Source of the DNA: CALGKJ01 sp049322695
Lineage (GTDB): Bacteria; Bacillota; Clostridia; Lutisporales; Lutisporaceae
Direction of reading: 5' to 3'
NCBI GenBank assembly: GCA_049322695.1
Contig: JBMORW010000030.1
Location: 1-64,000 of the forward strand
DNA: 64,000 bases
Shown one piece after another: positions 26,641 through 35,004 of this stretch. The position numbers and the translations under genes were made by a program. The notes under the pieces are model-generated. The model saw nothing but the letters and a program-made list of their open reading frames with translations, had not been told where the DNA came from and searched no databases. Each line of letters opens with the position of its first letter. Positions within the stretch are counted from its first letter, which is position 1.

Positions 26641-27699
26641 TTATCCCTTGAAACCGGGAGCTTTATACCTTATATATTTTTTTGTATAGCTTTTCAAGAA
26701 AAGCTTTCGAATAAAAGGTACTTGCTCAAGTATATATATAAGCTTGTCGAGCACAAAAAAGCCCAAAGGGAAAGAAAGCAGATAACATAATATGTAATAT
26801 AGTATTTTGATTATCCCCATGCCTGCAAAGCTTATATGAGAATTGCCGGTCAGTATTCTTACTAAAAGGCTCCACAGCATTGAACCATAGGCAGAGATAA
26901 AGGGGACTAGTGCAACTGTATATACAAGTACAGTAAACATTCTTATGTTTGATATTTGAATGGACTTTTGAGGGCATACATTGTAGCACTTGAGACATGC
27001 GTCACAGCGATAGCTCCATACAGGTTTTTTATTATTTATATGAATAGTGTTTGCAGGACAAATCCTTTCACAAAGACCACAGGAATTACAGCTTTCATCG
27101 GATATATAGAATTTACCGAACTGCCACCTGCCTAAATATGTAAAAAGTGAGCCTCCCAACCATCCGAATACAGTATCTGCAAAACCATATTGCTTTGTAT
27201 GCCTTTCATTTGATGCAATTTTACAGGCTATGCTTTTAATACACAAATCTGCTATTTCGAAAATACTGCTGCAGGTATGGTCGGATACTGCTGATGCAAA
27301 TATCGTAATGTTCTCGGGATATCCCACACTTTCCATTAAAACAACATCAAAGCCTCTTCTTTTCAGCATACGTGCTGCCTGCTTTGCAGACTGTCCTTCA
27401 TAGCCGGTATGCCAGCCGCCTTTAGTGCTGATCATTCCGAAATTTGCTATTACTGCAGCCTTTGTATCCTTTTCTGCCTTAAGCTTTTTCATATAGAGCT
27501 GAAAGGTATAAGGTATGGTGAATGCATATACCGGAAACATGAAAACATGATAATCAGCCTTAATAGTCAGCAGTGGTGTATTACGATTTACACAAACAAT
27601 ACCTGTATCGATATTCATGCCTTTCAGTTCCTTGGAAAGCAGTTCTGCTGCGTGGGCAGTGTTGCCGGTACCTGTAAAATAATGTATAAGAATCCTCAT
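26641..27699 (-). CDS. EFR1-type flavodoxin/ferredoxin fusion membrane protein
   Basis: A 352-residue protein. The N-terminal flavodoxin-like domain (about 1-190) has the FMN loop FTGTGNTAH. Two 4Fe-4S motifs follow: CNSCGLCERICP and CDACLKCYNVCP. The C-terminal 100 residues contain two to three hydrophobic segments, so the electron carrier would be membrane-attached. It probably moves electrons between flavin and ferredoxin-type centres. ATG 27699 has GGGAGAA upstream; the upstream ATGs at 27717 and 27711 lack a site. Confidence 0.85.
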   Translation of the reverse strand: MRILIHYFTGTGNTAHAAELLSKELKGMNIDTGIVCVNRNTPLLTIKADYHVFMFPVYAFTIPYTFQLYMKKLKAEKDTKAAVIANFGMISTKGGWHTGYEGQSAKQAARMLKRRGFDVVLMESVGYPENITIFASAVSDHTCSSIFEIADLCIKSIACKIASNERHTKQYGFADTVFGWLGGSLFTYLGRWQFGKFYISDESCNSCGLCERICPANTIHINNKKPVWSYRCDACLKCYNVCPQKSIQISNIRMFTVLVYTVALVPFISAYGSMLWSLLVRILTGNSHISFAGMGIIKILYYILCYLLSFPLGFFVLDKLIYILEQVPFIRKLFLKSYTKKYIRYKAPGFKG

Positions 27700-27717
27700 A
27701 TTTTCTCCCATCCACAT

Positions 27718-28107
27718 AGGCTATAGACTCAATAAGAGCTGAAAAATATTTACACTCTACTGATACTATCCTTGTCAATATCATATATGCTTCAAAAGAT
27801 TCAGAAGTCTTTAACTTCCAGCCTTCTGATTAGATTACTGTTAAAATCCAGTGTAATGAAAGGCCAGCTGCCGATTCTGAAGGAGTACGAGCAGCTAAAT
27901 CAATCCAGCTTGCATCATGATTCATCAGTGGTTACTGTTCTGTCAGATAGCTATATATACCTGAAAGCGGGTGACAGTAAGTCGCCTTACAATAGTTCAA
28001 AATCACATCTTATATTATCCTCTATAACCTTTATCGTCGTTGTGATAGTAATTTTTCTATTTTACTCATTTAGTTATTCCTTGGCTTCGCATTACATATT
28101 ATCAATA
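27718..28107. other. 390-base gap without a supported gene
   Basis: The interval between the flavodoxin-type protein and a nucleotidyltransferase has a + strand open frame (27772-28152) with a hydrophobic stretch. However, it runs antisense into the following gene, has no convincing ribosome site and resembles no family. It may be the residue of a decayed gene. No promoter, repeat or RNA was recognised. Confidence 0.5.
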
Positions 28108-28794
28108 TCAAGTCAGATTAGTTTCTGTAACATATTTGCAGAGGGTTTCTAATGCGTTAACATCTTTCCCTTGGGATTCTATACATTTTTCTACCAATCC
28201 TGCCATATACTCATCCTTCTCTCTTATTTCCGACAACTGATGTTTTGCTTTCACAGCCCACCATTGTTTTAGCTTAAACTGAGACTCTATACACTCGTTT
28301 ACTAGATGGAAGCAAAGCCAACTTTGACTGGTACTGCAAGATTCTTGGTCGATATAATTATTCCATAAATCTGAAATGCGTTTCTTTATTTTAAATGTTT
28401 CATCTGCCGATAAGTTACTTGGACCTAGCATATAATACCTTTTTCCCAATTCCTGAAGCTCTGTCAATTTATCTGACTCTCCCCAGAGACAAATGCCTTT
28501 GGCAATCATAGTCGTAATGGTACCAATATTTCCATTCCGTTCATATTCCTTTATGACTTCTTCATACCAGGACCATGGGGCAATCATCAGCTGAATCTCC
28601 TTGCGTTTAAAGGTCAGATTTTCTCTCATGAAGCTGTCAAATTGACCTATATAGCAAAGGTCTATATCACTTCTGTCAGTAGCTCTGTTCAGGGAATAAG
28701 ATCCACACAGCAGTACCGCTTCGATGTCGGACCTATGTGGTAAGTCTTCTTCAAGGAAGCTTTTAATCAATACAAGTACGTTCTCATCTATCAT
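28108..28794 (-). CDS. Nucleotidyltransferase-fold protein
   Basis: A 228-residue protein with a Pol-beta-type nucleotidyltransferase motif: LLCGSYSLNRATDRSDIDL provides the GS motif and the paired Asp. The C-terminal half is helical. Such proteins include aminoglycoside or nucleotide adenylyltransferases and antitoxin-like enzymes; the substrate cannot be told. It overlaps no gene and lies in the accessory run of minus-strand singletons. The start ATG 28794 has GGAGG upstream. Confidence 0.75.
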   Translation of the reverse strand: MIDENVLVLIKSFLEEDLPHRSDIEAVLLCGSYSLNRATDRSDIDLCYIGQFDSFMRENLTFKRKEIQLMIAPWSWYEEVIKEYERNGNIGTITTMIAKGICLWGESDKLTELQELGKRYYMLGPSNLSADETFKIKKRISDLWNNYIDQESCSTSQSWLCFHLVNECIESQFKLKQWWAVKAKHQLSEIREKDEYMAGLVEKCIESQGKDVNALETLCKYVTETNLT

Positions 28795-28828
28795 AATGAT
28801 CCTCCATGAGTTAATATTGATATGTTAA

Positions 28829-29782
28829 TTATTTATGATTCTTAACATAACTATAATAAGACTCCCATTTTTCCATTATTAAGCCTAGTCTTTTACCTTC
28901 ATCCAGTACCTCTATAAAGCCCGTTTTCATTTCTTCAAGTCCGTTTCTCATATGTCCTTCTATCATAAAAAGCTCATCGTCATCATTGAACATCATCATG
29001 AGCATTGGAATAACGAGCAGCTTGGGGTAATATAGAAAATTAATTGGACTTATTTTTCTTGGATTTATCCCCCTTTTTTCACATACCTTAAGTCCCTCAC
29101 GGGCTACATCTATCATTTCACTTATTTTCCTGCAGGATTTTACTACATCCACCGGAGATCCGTACTTGAGAAAGACACCTATACCTGACGATTGTTGTAT
29201 ATAATGAGTAATAATCCAATCTTCTATGTTTACAGTGGTCTTTGGACGCATACCTGCTTGTTCAAGTATTTCATACAGCTTTCTTATCCTTTCGGTATCA
29301 GAATTATCCGGTTCGCCGATTCGTGTGTTGCCATCACCAAAAATAATGATTTTGATAGTTCCATTATCCCTTGTACCGCCTACCATATGAGGAAACGCAT
29401 ATATATACTGCTCTTTGGGAAGTACATTTACAAGCTCTTCAGAGCATTTCCAATTGTTTTGAAATATTACAATGGTGGATTTTCTGATTTTTTCCTTGAG
29501 TTCATTGAGAGTATTTATAATTTGTTGTCTCTGTACAGGTATAAATACAAAGTCATATTCATCCTGCAATTCATACAGAGAAATGATATTAGGACAAAAA
29601 GCTTCCTTGCCTTGAACTCTTTTCTTACCTCTTTTATCAACAAATTCGATGGTTAATCCTTGAGTTTTATACATTTCCACAGTGTGAGCCTTTGCAAGCA
29701 GGGTCACATTATGACCAGCTTTTGAAAGCTGCCAAGCATAGGTTGACCCTATAACACCTGTACCAACAATTAATAATCTCAT
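28829..29782 (-). CDS. Ketopantoate reductase (ApbA/PanE) family protein
   Basis: A 317-residue NAD(P)-dependent reductase of the ketopantoate reductase family. The nucleotide loop is LIVGTGVIGSTYAWQLSKAGH. The central IFQNNWKCSEEL and the C-terminal helical domain fit the fold. Paralogues of PanE in accessory regions often act on other 2-oxo acids, so pantothenate synthesis is not assured; no panB or panC gene is near. The start is ATG 29782 with AGGAGGG upstream; the frame is open to 29830 but would overlap the preceding cupin gene. Confidence 0.8.
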   Translation of the reverse strand: MRLLIVGTGVIGSTYAWQLSKAGHNVTLLAKAHTVEMYKTQGLTIEFVDKRGKKRVQGKEAFCPNIISLYELQDEYDFVFIPVQRQQIINTLNELKEKIRKSTIVIFQNNWKCSEELVNVLPKEQYIYAFPHMVGGTRDNGTIKIIIFGDGNTRIGEPDNSDTERIRKLYEILEQAGMRPKTTVNIEDWIITHYIQQSSGIGVFLKYGSPVDVVKSCRKISEMIDVAREGLKVCEKRGINPRKISPINFLYYPKLLVIPMLMMMFNDDDELFMIEGHMRNGLEEMKTGFIEVLDEGKRLGLIMEKWESYYSYVKNHK

Positions 29783-29826
29783 AATTGCCCTCCTAAGAGA
29801 AGTATAAATATAATTTAAGCAATCAA

Positions 29827-30303
29827 TCATTCACCTTCATAATAGTCTACATTTGAATCCCTTTTGTAGAACGTACTTGATTCACACTGGACTATAAGTC
29901 CCACTTTGTCAGACTTAGGGTAAAAAACGACATCCGGATTATTGATGGTATCAAAATCCAAATATACAAGGGGGGTAGTCTGTGAAGTATTGATTACCCT
30001 ATGGGCGCCTTTCTCGTTTGGAGGACAGTAGATTATATCACCTGCTGAGATTGGCTTGTTGCCATCAGGTGTTTCTAAAACACCGCTGCCGGATATTATA
30101 TAAAATACTTCTTCATTTTGCAGGTGATAGTGATAAGGATAGTTAGACTTCTGCGGCGGGATTTCATAAATTGCTACATAGCATTGATTTTCTTTGCTTC
30201 TCTTGATTACTTCATGCTTATAATACTCAAAAGGCTCATGCTCACACTTGTGGGTTGGTGTGATTTCATTCATGTTAGTTATTATTATATATTGATTATT
30301 CAT
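29827..30303 (-). CDS. Cupin domain protein
   Basis: A 158-residue single-domain cupin. The metal motif is YHYHLQNEEVFYIISGSG with the second motif GDIIYCPPNEKGAHRV. The N-terminus is longer than in minimal cupins. The start overlaps by ATGA with the stop of the preceding P-loop kinase gene at 30300-30303, so these two are translationally coupled. The substrate is unknown. Confidence 0.85.
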   Translation of the reverse strand: MNNQYIIITNMNEITPTHKCEHEPFEYYKHEVIKRSKENQCYVAIYEIPPQKSNYPYHYHLQNEEVFYIISGSGVLETPDGNKPISAGDIIYCPPNEKGAHRVINTSQTTPLVYLDFDTINNPDVVFYPKSDKVGLIVQCESSTFYKRDSNVDYYEGE

Positions 30304-30857
30304 TGTTCGCCTCCTTTATTATTCATAGCTTCGAGAACAATGCCCAGACGCTCCTCTATTGACTTGTCGCCTTCGATTCTCAAGACAGGACATGGAAGCT
30401 TGGATAGCCATTGCTCATGCAGTGCTTTACTTCTCATATTTGTTCCCGCTTCATCATACTGAGAAGCCCATTCATAAAAATCCTTATGAAGCAGCTCGCG
30501 TATACCGTACTGGTCTATATCTGCTCCATATCGCTGCTTTTCTCTCTCAAGCAGCCTTTGCAGCCTGATTTCCTTTGGAAGATATAGAAATACAACCAAG
30601 TCAAAATAAGGGATAAATATATCCCCCCAACCGCATAAGGATCCCGACAGAATCCACTGTGGAGCAGCTTCTAAGTCTTGTCTAAGCAGCATTTGTCTTT
30701 CTTCAACACTTCTTTTTTGAGTAAATATGACTTCAGTAGGAACCCAGAAATAATCATCAGTATCAAAATGATCATAGCCTGTTTTTGCTGATAAAGCTTC
30801 AGCCAATGTAGTGGTACCTGATGCAGACGCACCCAATATATGTATTCGTTTGTGCAT
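30300..30857 (-). CDS. P-loop kinase-like protein
   Basis: A 185-residue AAA/adenylate-kinase-like P-loop protein. The Walker A loop is GASASGTTT, followed by FDTDDYFWVP and SGSLCGWGD, the pattern of small topology-modulation or shikimate-kinase-like proteins of unassigned substrate. An ATGA overlap links it to the downstream cupin gene. The likely activity is phosphorylation of a small molecule, but no substrate is indicated. Confidence 0.8.
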   Translation of the reverse strand: MHKRIHILGASASGTTTLAEALSAKTGYDHFDTDDYFWVPTEVIFTQKRSVEERQMLLRQDLEAAPQWILSGSLCGWGDIFIPYFDLVVFLYLPKEIRLQRLLEREKQRYGADIDQYGIRELLHKDFYEWASQYDEAGTNMRSKALHEQWLSKLPCPVLRIEGDKSIEERLGIVLEAMNNKGGEQ

Positions 30858-30903
30858 ATTTTACCTCTCAAGCCATTTGTATAATTAGATAAATGCTATA
30901 ATT

Positions 30904-31116
30904 TTATAGATCAGCATTCTGCTTTTTCTTCTTATTAAGTATTGATAAGCTTGAGCACATTATAGTAATATTGCAGCAAAATATAGTGACAGCAAGCCCT
31001 AGCTTTAGTCCATTGACGCTGGCAAACACAAGATTGATAGAAGCAAGCATAACACCTATACTGGAAATAGTAACAGCTGTCTTTAGTGTTTTGATATTTG
31101 CTTTTGATTCTTTCAT
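30904..31116 (-). CDS. 70-residue two-helix membrane protein
   Basis: A basic N-terminus is followed by two hydrophobic segments (TISSIGVMLASINLVFASVNG and GLAVTIFCCNITIMCSSL) and a Lys-rich C-terminus. AAGGAG precedes ATG 31116. It lies two bases from the next minus-strand membrane protein gene, suggesting shared expression. No family is recognised. Confidence 0.6.
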   Translation of the reverse strand: MKESKANIKTLKTAVTISSIGVMLASINLVFASVNGLKLGLAVTIFCCNITIMCSSLSILNKKKKQNADL

Positions 31117-31118
31117 AT

Positions 31119-31520
31119 TTATTTCTCCTTGATTCCCTGATTTGCAAGGTTGCTTCTATAAAAGTATTCCTTTGTCGGCAAAATAAACATCAAGCTTACT
31201 ACTGATGTTATTATTCCGGTATATGTAGATTGCGGAACAGCTTGTATAGCAGATATAATAGATACTGCCAAGAACAGTATATCTATGGATATCATCAGCC
31301 AGTATCCCCACTTTTTGAGCTTCATATAGCCATAAGCTGCAACTAGGAGTGCAATAGAGATTGCTCCTTTGGAAATAGTATTCGAAAAAATAATAGAAGA
31401 GCCTAGTTCTATGCCAAGCCGGCTTGTTAAGCTGGGGAATAATGTTAAAATCAATAAAAGTGCACTAAGAATGCTCATATCTCCAATTAATGTTACTAAA
31501 AAAGGTCTTTTTTCACTCAT
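31119..31520 (-). CDS. Four-helix membrane protein of unknown function
   Basis: A 133-residue protein with four hydrophobic segments and a short cytoplasmic loop (MKLKKWGYWL) in the middle. This is a layout shared by several families of small uncharacterised clostridial membrane proteins. It ends two bases before the start of the 70-residue membrane protein gene. The function is unknown. Confidence 0.65.
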   Translation of the reverse strand: MSEKRPFLVTLIGDMSILSALLLILTLFPSLTSRLGIELGSSIIFSNTISKGAISIALLVAAYGYMKLKKWGYWLMISIDILFLAVSIISAIQAVPQSTYTGIITSVVSLMFILPTKEYFYRSNLANQGIKEK

Positions 31521-31539
31521 GCTTTTACTCCTTTAAGCA

Positions 31540-32549
31540 CTATATAGTATTAAGCCACTCTTCGAGCATAGATATTTTTTCTTCATAATGTTTTATGGCT
31601 TCTATAGTTTTGGATACCTGCACAGTTCCCAGACGCTGCTCCTCAGCATCCGTGCACTCAATCCATAGAGATCTTTTTAAGCTATATTCAAGCCATCCCA
31701 GCTTCCCGGAAAAGCCATTAATTAGTGCCATTTTCCAATCTGCCTTAAGGCTGACGAATCTTTTTTTATAACTACCTACAAAGGTCAAGAATCTTTCTTT
31801 ATCAATGCTTCCTTTTTCACCCTCGGACCAATATATAGCTGTTTCGGTAAGGTCCTGGATAGGATTTATATAGTTGGCAGACTCCCAGTCAATAATAATA
31901 GGCCTGTCGTGATTCCACATAACATTTTTAGGATCAATATCCCTATGGCTTATAACCATATCAGAAGCAAGAAGCTCAGATGCTTCATTTGCTTGTGTAT
32001 TCCAATGATTAAGGCTATCAATATATTCAAGCAAAATATCTGTCCAAACTGCTTGACTTTGCTGTCTCTCTGCAAATAATAATTCCAGTCAGTCAGCATT
32101 GGTTTCTCTGATAAATCATAAGCTATATTCAGCTTTGAGAAATCAATCATATGTAAATCTGCCAGAATAGCACCTATTTTTTCACAATGCATCATGTTGA
32201 TTTCACCGGGCTTCAGACTTTTTCCATCTATCCAGTCAAATACAAGATAATATTGATTATCTATATTATGCAGATAAGTACCTTCAAATCTTATAGACGG
32301 AAGAGCAGGTATATGCTTTGCTGCAATTTCAACAATCCTCTCTGAGTTGATGTAATGCTGCATTGCAACAGGCCTAAGCATTATCCGAGGGTTTAGCGCT
32401 TTAACGGCAAATTTCCCGCATGTAGTTTCCAGAGCATACATTCTATGCAAAAGCCCGCCTGACACTTGCTCCGGTATACTGGTTATGTCACCAAACTCTA
32501 GTGTTTTACACAGTTTTTCAAACTGTACATTATAAGTCATATCACTCAT
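31540..32549 (-). pseudogene. Frameshifted aminoglycoside phosphotransferase-family gene
   Basis: Two overlapping frames encode the halves of one APH/choline-kinase-type protein. The first, from ATG 32549, has the N-lobe (SGGLLHRMYALETTCGKFAVKAL...) up to DSKVK. The second, joined at about 32050-32054, continues VWTDILLEYIDSLNHW to the catalytic loop ISHRDIDPKNVMWN and metal motif IIIDWESA. A single-base deletion (or a base missed in the sequence) links them exactly; restoring one base gives about 336 residues, normal for the family. The halves therefore cannot make active protein unless frameshifting occurs or the sequence is wrong. Confidence 0.8.
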
Positions 32550-32606
32550 TAAATTTTCCTTTCAGTTCTTTTATTAAAACCAGAGCCTTGTATAAATGTT
32601 ATATTA

Positions 32607-32855
32607 TTATGCCTTTGAAAGACCATCAAGAATTTTATCCAGCTCAGCCTTGTGTTCAGCATATATAATACAATCAGGACAGTTCTCCAGCATAACCTGT
32701 TTTCACTCCAGTTTTTCTTGACAATCAGGCATTGCATTATAAAAGCTGACCCAATCTTATTCCCAGCAGCCGATTTGCAGCTTATGGGGAGGACATTTCG
32801 ACTCACATGGATTTGTTCCATTAAAAGGACAGTTTTTTATTTCATAACACTTCAA
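32607..32855 (-). pseudogene. Cys-rich small protein gene interrupted by two in-frame stops
   Basis: From TTG 32855 (AGGAG upstream) one frame reads 82 sense positions to TAA 32607. It is broken at codon 33 by TAA (32757-32759) and at codon 51 by TGA (32703-32705). The three pieces are compositionally one protein: KCYEIKNCPF...PCESKCPP, IGCWE, then DWVSFYNAMPDC, then MLENCPDCIIYAEHKAEL. The Cys spacing looks like a small zinc or Fe-S protein. Either it is a dead gene or the stops are recoded; pseudogene is the simpler reading because the neighbouring gene is also broken. Confidence 0.6.
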
Positions 32856-32866
32856 TAAGCTCACTC

Positions 32867-33268
32867 CTATATATTATTTTTTCCTGATGGTTTAAGTAAA
32901 GATAAAACGCCCATTATGCTTAACAACCCTGTTATTATGTGTGGCAGTGAGTAATACCATCTAGCAACAAAATCACTGGGGGGAGTACCGTCTGAGATAC
33001 CATAACCGTGAAAACTGAACCACAGTATAGTGGGAAGTATCTGAAGAAGTACGTTTACAGATAAGATGACAGCAAGCAAAGAGCGAAAGTATTTGCTTCC
33101 AATCGTAAATCCAAGCAAAACAATTATTAGACCGATTGCTGCTTCAATAAGTCCCCAAGTTCTGACTTCACTTTCGGTAGGACCGTATAGACCAAACAGA
33201 TATGTGAATCCGAGACTCATTGATAACACACCTAAAATTATAAAAGCAGCAATCCTTTGCTTTGACAT
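32867..33268 (-). CDS. Four-helix membrane protein
   Basis: A 133-residue membrane protein with four hydrophobic segments (IAAFIILGVLSMSLGFTYLF, WGLIEAAIGLIIVLLGF, LLAVILSVNVLLQILPTILWF, IITGLLSIMGVLSLL). The loop TPPSDFVARWYYSLPH separates helices 3 and 4. I do not recognise the family. It starts at ATG 33268 with GGAGGG upstream and is nearest to the broken Cys-rich gene. Confidence 0.65.
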   Translation of the reverse strand: MSKQRIAAFIILGVLSMSLGFTYLFGLYGPTESEVRTWGLIEAAIGLIIVLLGFTIGSKYFRSLLAVILSVNVLLQILPTILWFSFHGYGISDGTPPSDFVARWYYSLPHIITGLLSIMGVLSLLKPSGKNNI

Positions 33269-33744
33269 AAATTATCCCTCCAATACGATGACAACAATAC
33301 ATACTATGTATCCTATGGTTATAATCTTACTCTCTGAATCTCAATTACTATCTAACATGGTTTCCACTTTCAAAGTATGTGAACATAGTAAGTAGTAGGT
33401 CGCAGATGCATCTCCATACGATTATTGCTATAGCCAGAAGAAAAGTGTCAATAAAAATATGACTATATTGTAAAAATCCTGAGTTATGTTTACTGCTCCT
33501 CCATTTATCAGGCTTGAATTAAAATACAAGGAAAAAGTAGATAACAAAGCTGCAGCTTTCATTTTAAAGGTTGAATAGCAAAGAATTACTATAAAAATCC
33601 TTAGTTTAAATAGTGTTTTATTACATCATTTACATTCTTTTCACCAAGCCTGAATAAGCTTAACATTTTTGAAACCTCGATTTGTATTATTTTGAATTGC
33701 TAATCATTAATATAGCTTAGTCAGATAGTCTATTATGTTTATTA
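33269..33744. other. 476-base gap, probably decayed sequence
   Basis: No full gene is visible. On the minus strand a 21-codon frame (33666 to 33601, MLSLFRLGEKNVNDVIKHYLN) with GAGG upstream resembles the first residues of rhodanese-domain proteins but stops early. It may be the remnant of a rhodanese gene. The rest is AT-rich without repeats, terminator or RNA that I can identify. Confidence 0.35.
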
Positions 33745-34308
33745 CTATTTGTTATTATGCGGCTTGTTTAAGAATCTTCCCATTATCACAGTATTATAAT
33801 AGTTGCCATCTTTATGTATACGATCTTTTATCAATAGCCCTTCTTCAATAAAACCATATTGCTTATACAACTGAATAGCCTTTGTGTTAACTTCTACTAC
33901 TTTTAGTTCAATTTTCTCAATTCCTACAGAATCTGCCCATGATAATATGTTTTCAAATAACACCCTGCCGATGCCATATCCCCAATATTCCTTTAATATG
34001 CATATCCCAAACTCAGCCTTATGCTTGAATCTGCTTAGGATGTTGCCTTCACAACGGGTAAAACCCACTATCTTGTTGTTAACCTCAGCAACTAAAAAAA
34101 GGCTTCTCTCCGCTATTGAGTCATGATATATCAGCTCTTTAAAATCACTTTGATTCATTAGACCCTCACCAGGCTCTCTGTCGAGATATTCTGTTTCTCC
34201 ATCAACTTGAACTCTCAAATCGGATAATTCCAGCGCATCTTCCTTTGTGGGACAGCGAAGTATCCATGTGAGGTTCTTCCCTTGAATTTTTTTGCTTTCA
34301 ATAACCAA
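33745..34308 (-). CDS. GNAT family N-acetyltransferase
   Basis: A 187-residue GNAT acetyltransferase. The acetyl-CoA loop is LKEYWGYGIGRVL, with beta-strand 4 FGICIL before it and NTKAIQLYKQYGFIEEG after it, placing it in the RimI/ribosomal-like or antibiotic-type group. The frame opens at ATG 34326, but AAGGAGG lies inside that extension eight bases before TTG 34308, which is the preferred start. The substrate is unknown. It is one of several acetyl-, phospho- and nucleotidyl-transferase genes in the accessory run. Confidence 0.85.
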   Translation of the reverse strand: MVIESKKIQGKNLTWILRCPTKEDALELSDLRVQVDGETEYLDREPGEGLMNQSDFKELIYHDSIAERSLFLVAEVNNKIVGFTRCEGNILSRFKHKAEFGICILKEYWGYGIGRVLFENILSWADSVGIEKIELKVVEVNTKAIQLYKQYGFIEEGLLIKDRIHKDGNYYNTVIMGRFLNKPHNNK

Positions 34309-34422
34309 GTATTGTACCTCCTTCATTAAGCTCTAATGTGGTTATAACTAATACCCCCAAGTTACTTTCATTGATTGGACAAGTAGAACTATTAAAAATT
34401 ATCATTTTTGTAAAGACAATGT

Positions 34423-34953
34423 CTACTTAAAGAGAATACTTTGTCTATCTAAGTTCAGTTGACGTGATGTCAATTGAATAATCAACTCCTCAATAGCTGA
34501 TACGCTTGCTACAAAACAAATTATGTACATTAGTAAATCTAATTTTTTAAAGGGAAGTAATATTGGAAATATAAAAATTAATATACCTGTAAGCTTATTT
34601 CCGTAGGTGTGAAGAACAGCAAAGGTTTTGAATCTTTTTAAGGCTACAATCATTGATGCCAATCTGACGAGAGCAATAAGAATAATCCATATAACAGCCT
34701 CAGATGTAAGCTTAACTACTGGATAAAGTATAAATAGCAAAACACCAGTCATTATCAAATCTGCAATAGAATCAAGCCTTGCACCAAGCCTACTGCTTGT
34801 CCCGGTTTTTCTGGCAATAAAGCCATCTATCATATCACTTAATCCACATATAATATAAACTGAATAAAAGGCTGCGCTTAAAGGCTTTAGAAAAATCAAT
34901 ACTAAAGATAGCATTATTCTCACAATCGATATGCAATTAGGTATAGCTTTCAT
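34423..34953 (-). CDS. CDP-alcohol phosphatidyltransferase
   Basis: A 176-residue integral membrane enzyme transferring a phosphatidyl group from CDP-diacylglycerol to an alcohol. The signature DGFIARKTGTSSRLGARLDSIAD contains the Asp-Gly-x-x-Ala-Arg...Gly...Asp...Asp pattern. About five hydrophobic segments are visible. PgsA-like and phosphatidylinositol-type subgroups cannot be separated by eye. The start is ATG 34953 (GGAG upstream); the frame extends to 34980. Confidence 0.88.
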   Translation of the reverse strand: MKAIPNCISIVRIMLSLVLIFLKPLSAAFYSVYIICGLSDMIDGFIARKTGTSSRLGARLDSIADLIMTGVLLFILYPVVKLTSEAVIWIILIALVRLASMIVALKRFKTFAVLHTYGNKLTGILIFIFPILLPFKKLDLLMYIICFVASVSAIEELIIQLTSRQLNLDRQSILFK

Positions 34954-35004
34954 TACTTCATCATCTCCAAATGCAGTCAAACAACAAATTTTTATAGAAA
35001 GAGC

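Noticed and set aside
27772..28152. + strand frame with a hydrophobic segment
   Set aside because: It has no proper ribosome site, overlaps the nucleotidyltransferase gene antisense and matches no family; it is only noted as possible decay.
32549..32821. 90-codon minus-strand frame
   Set aside because: It overlaps the Cys-rich pseudogene in another frame and has no family resemblance; the Cys-rich frame has regular Cys spacing and a ribosome site.
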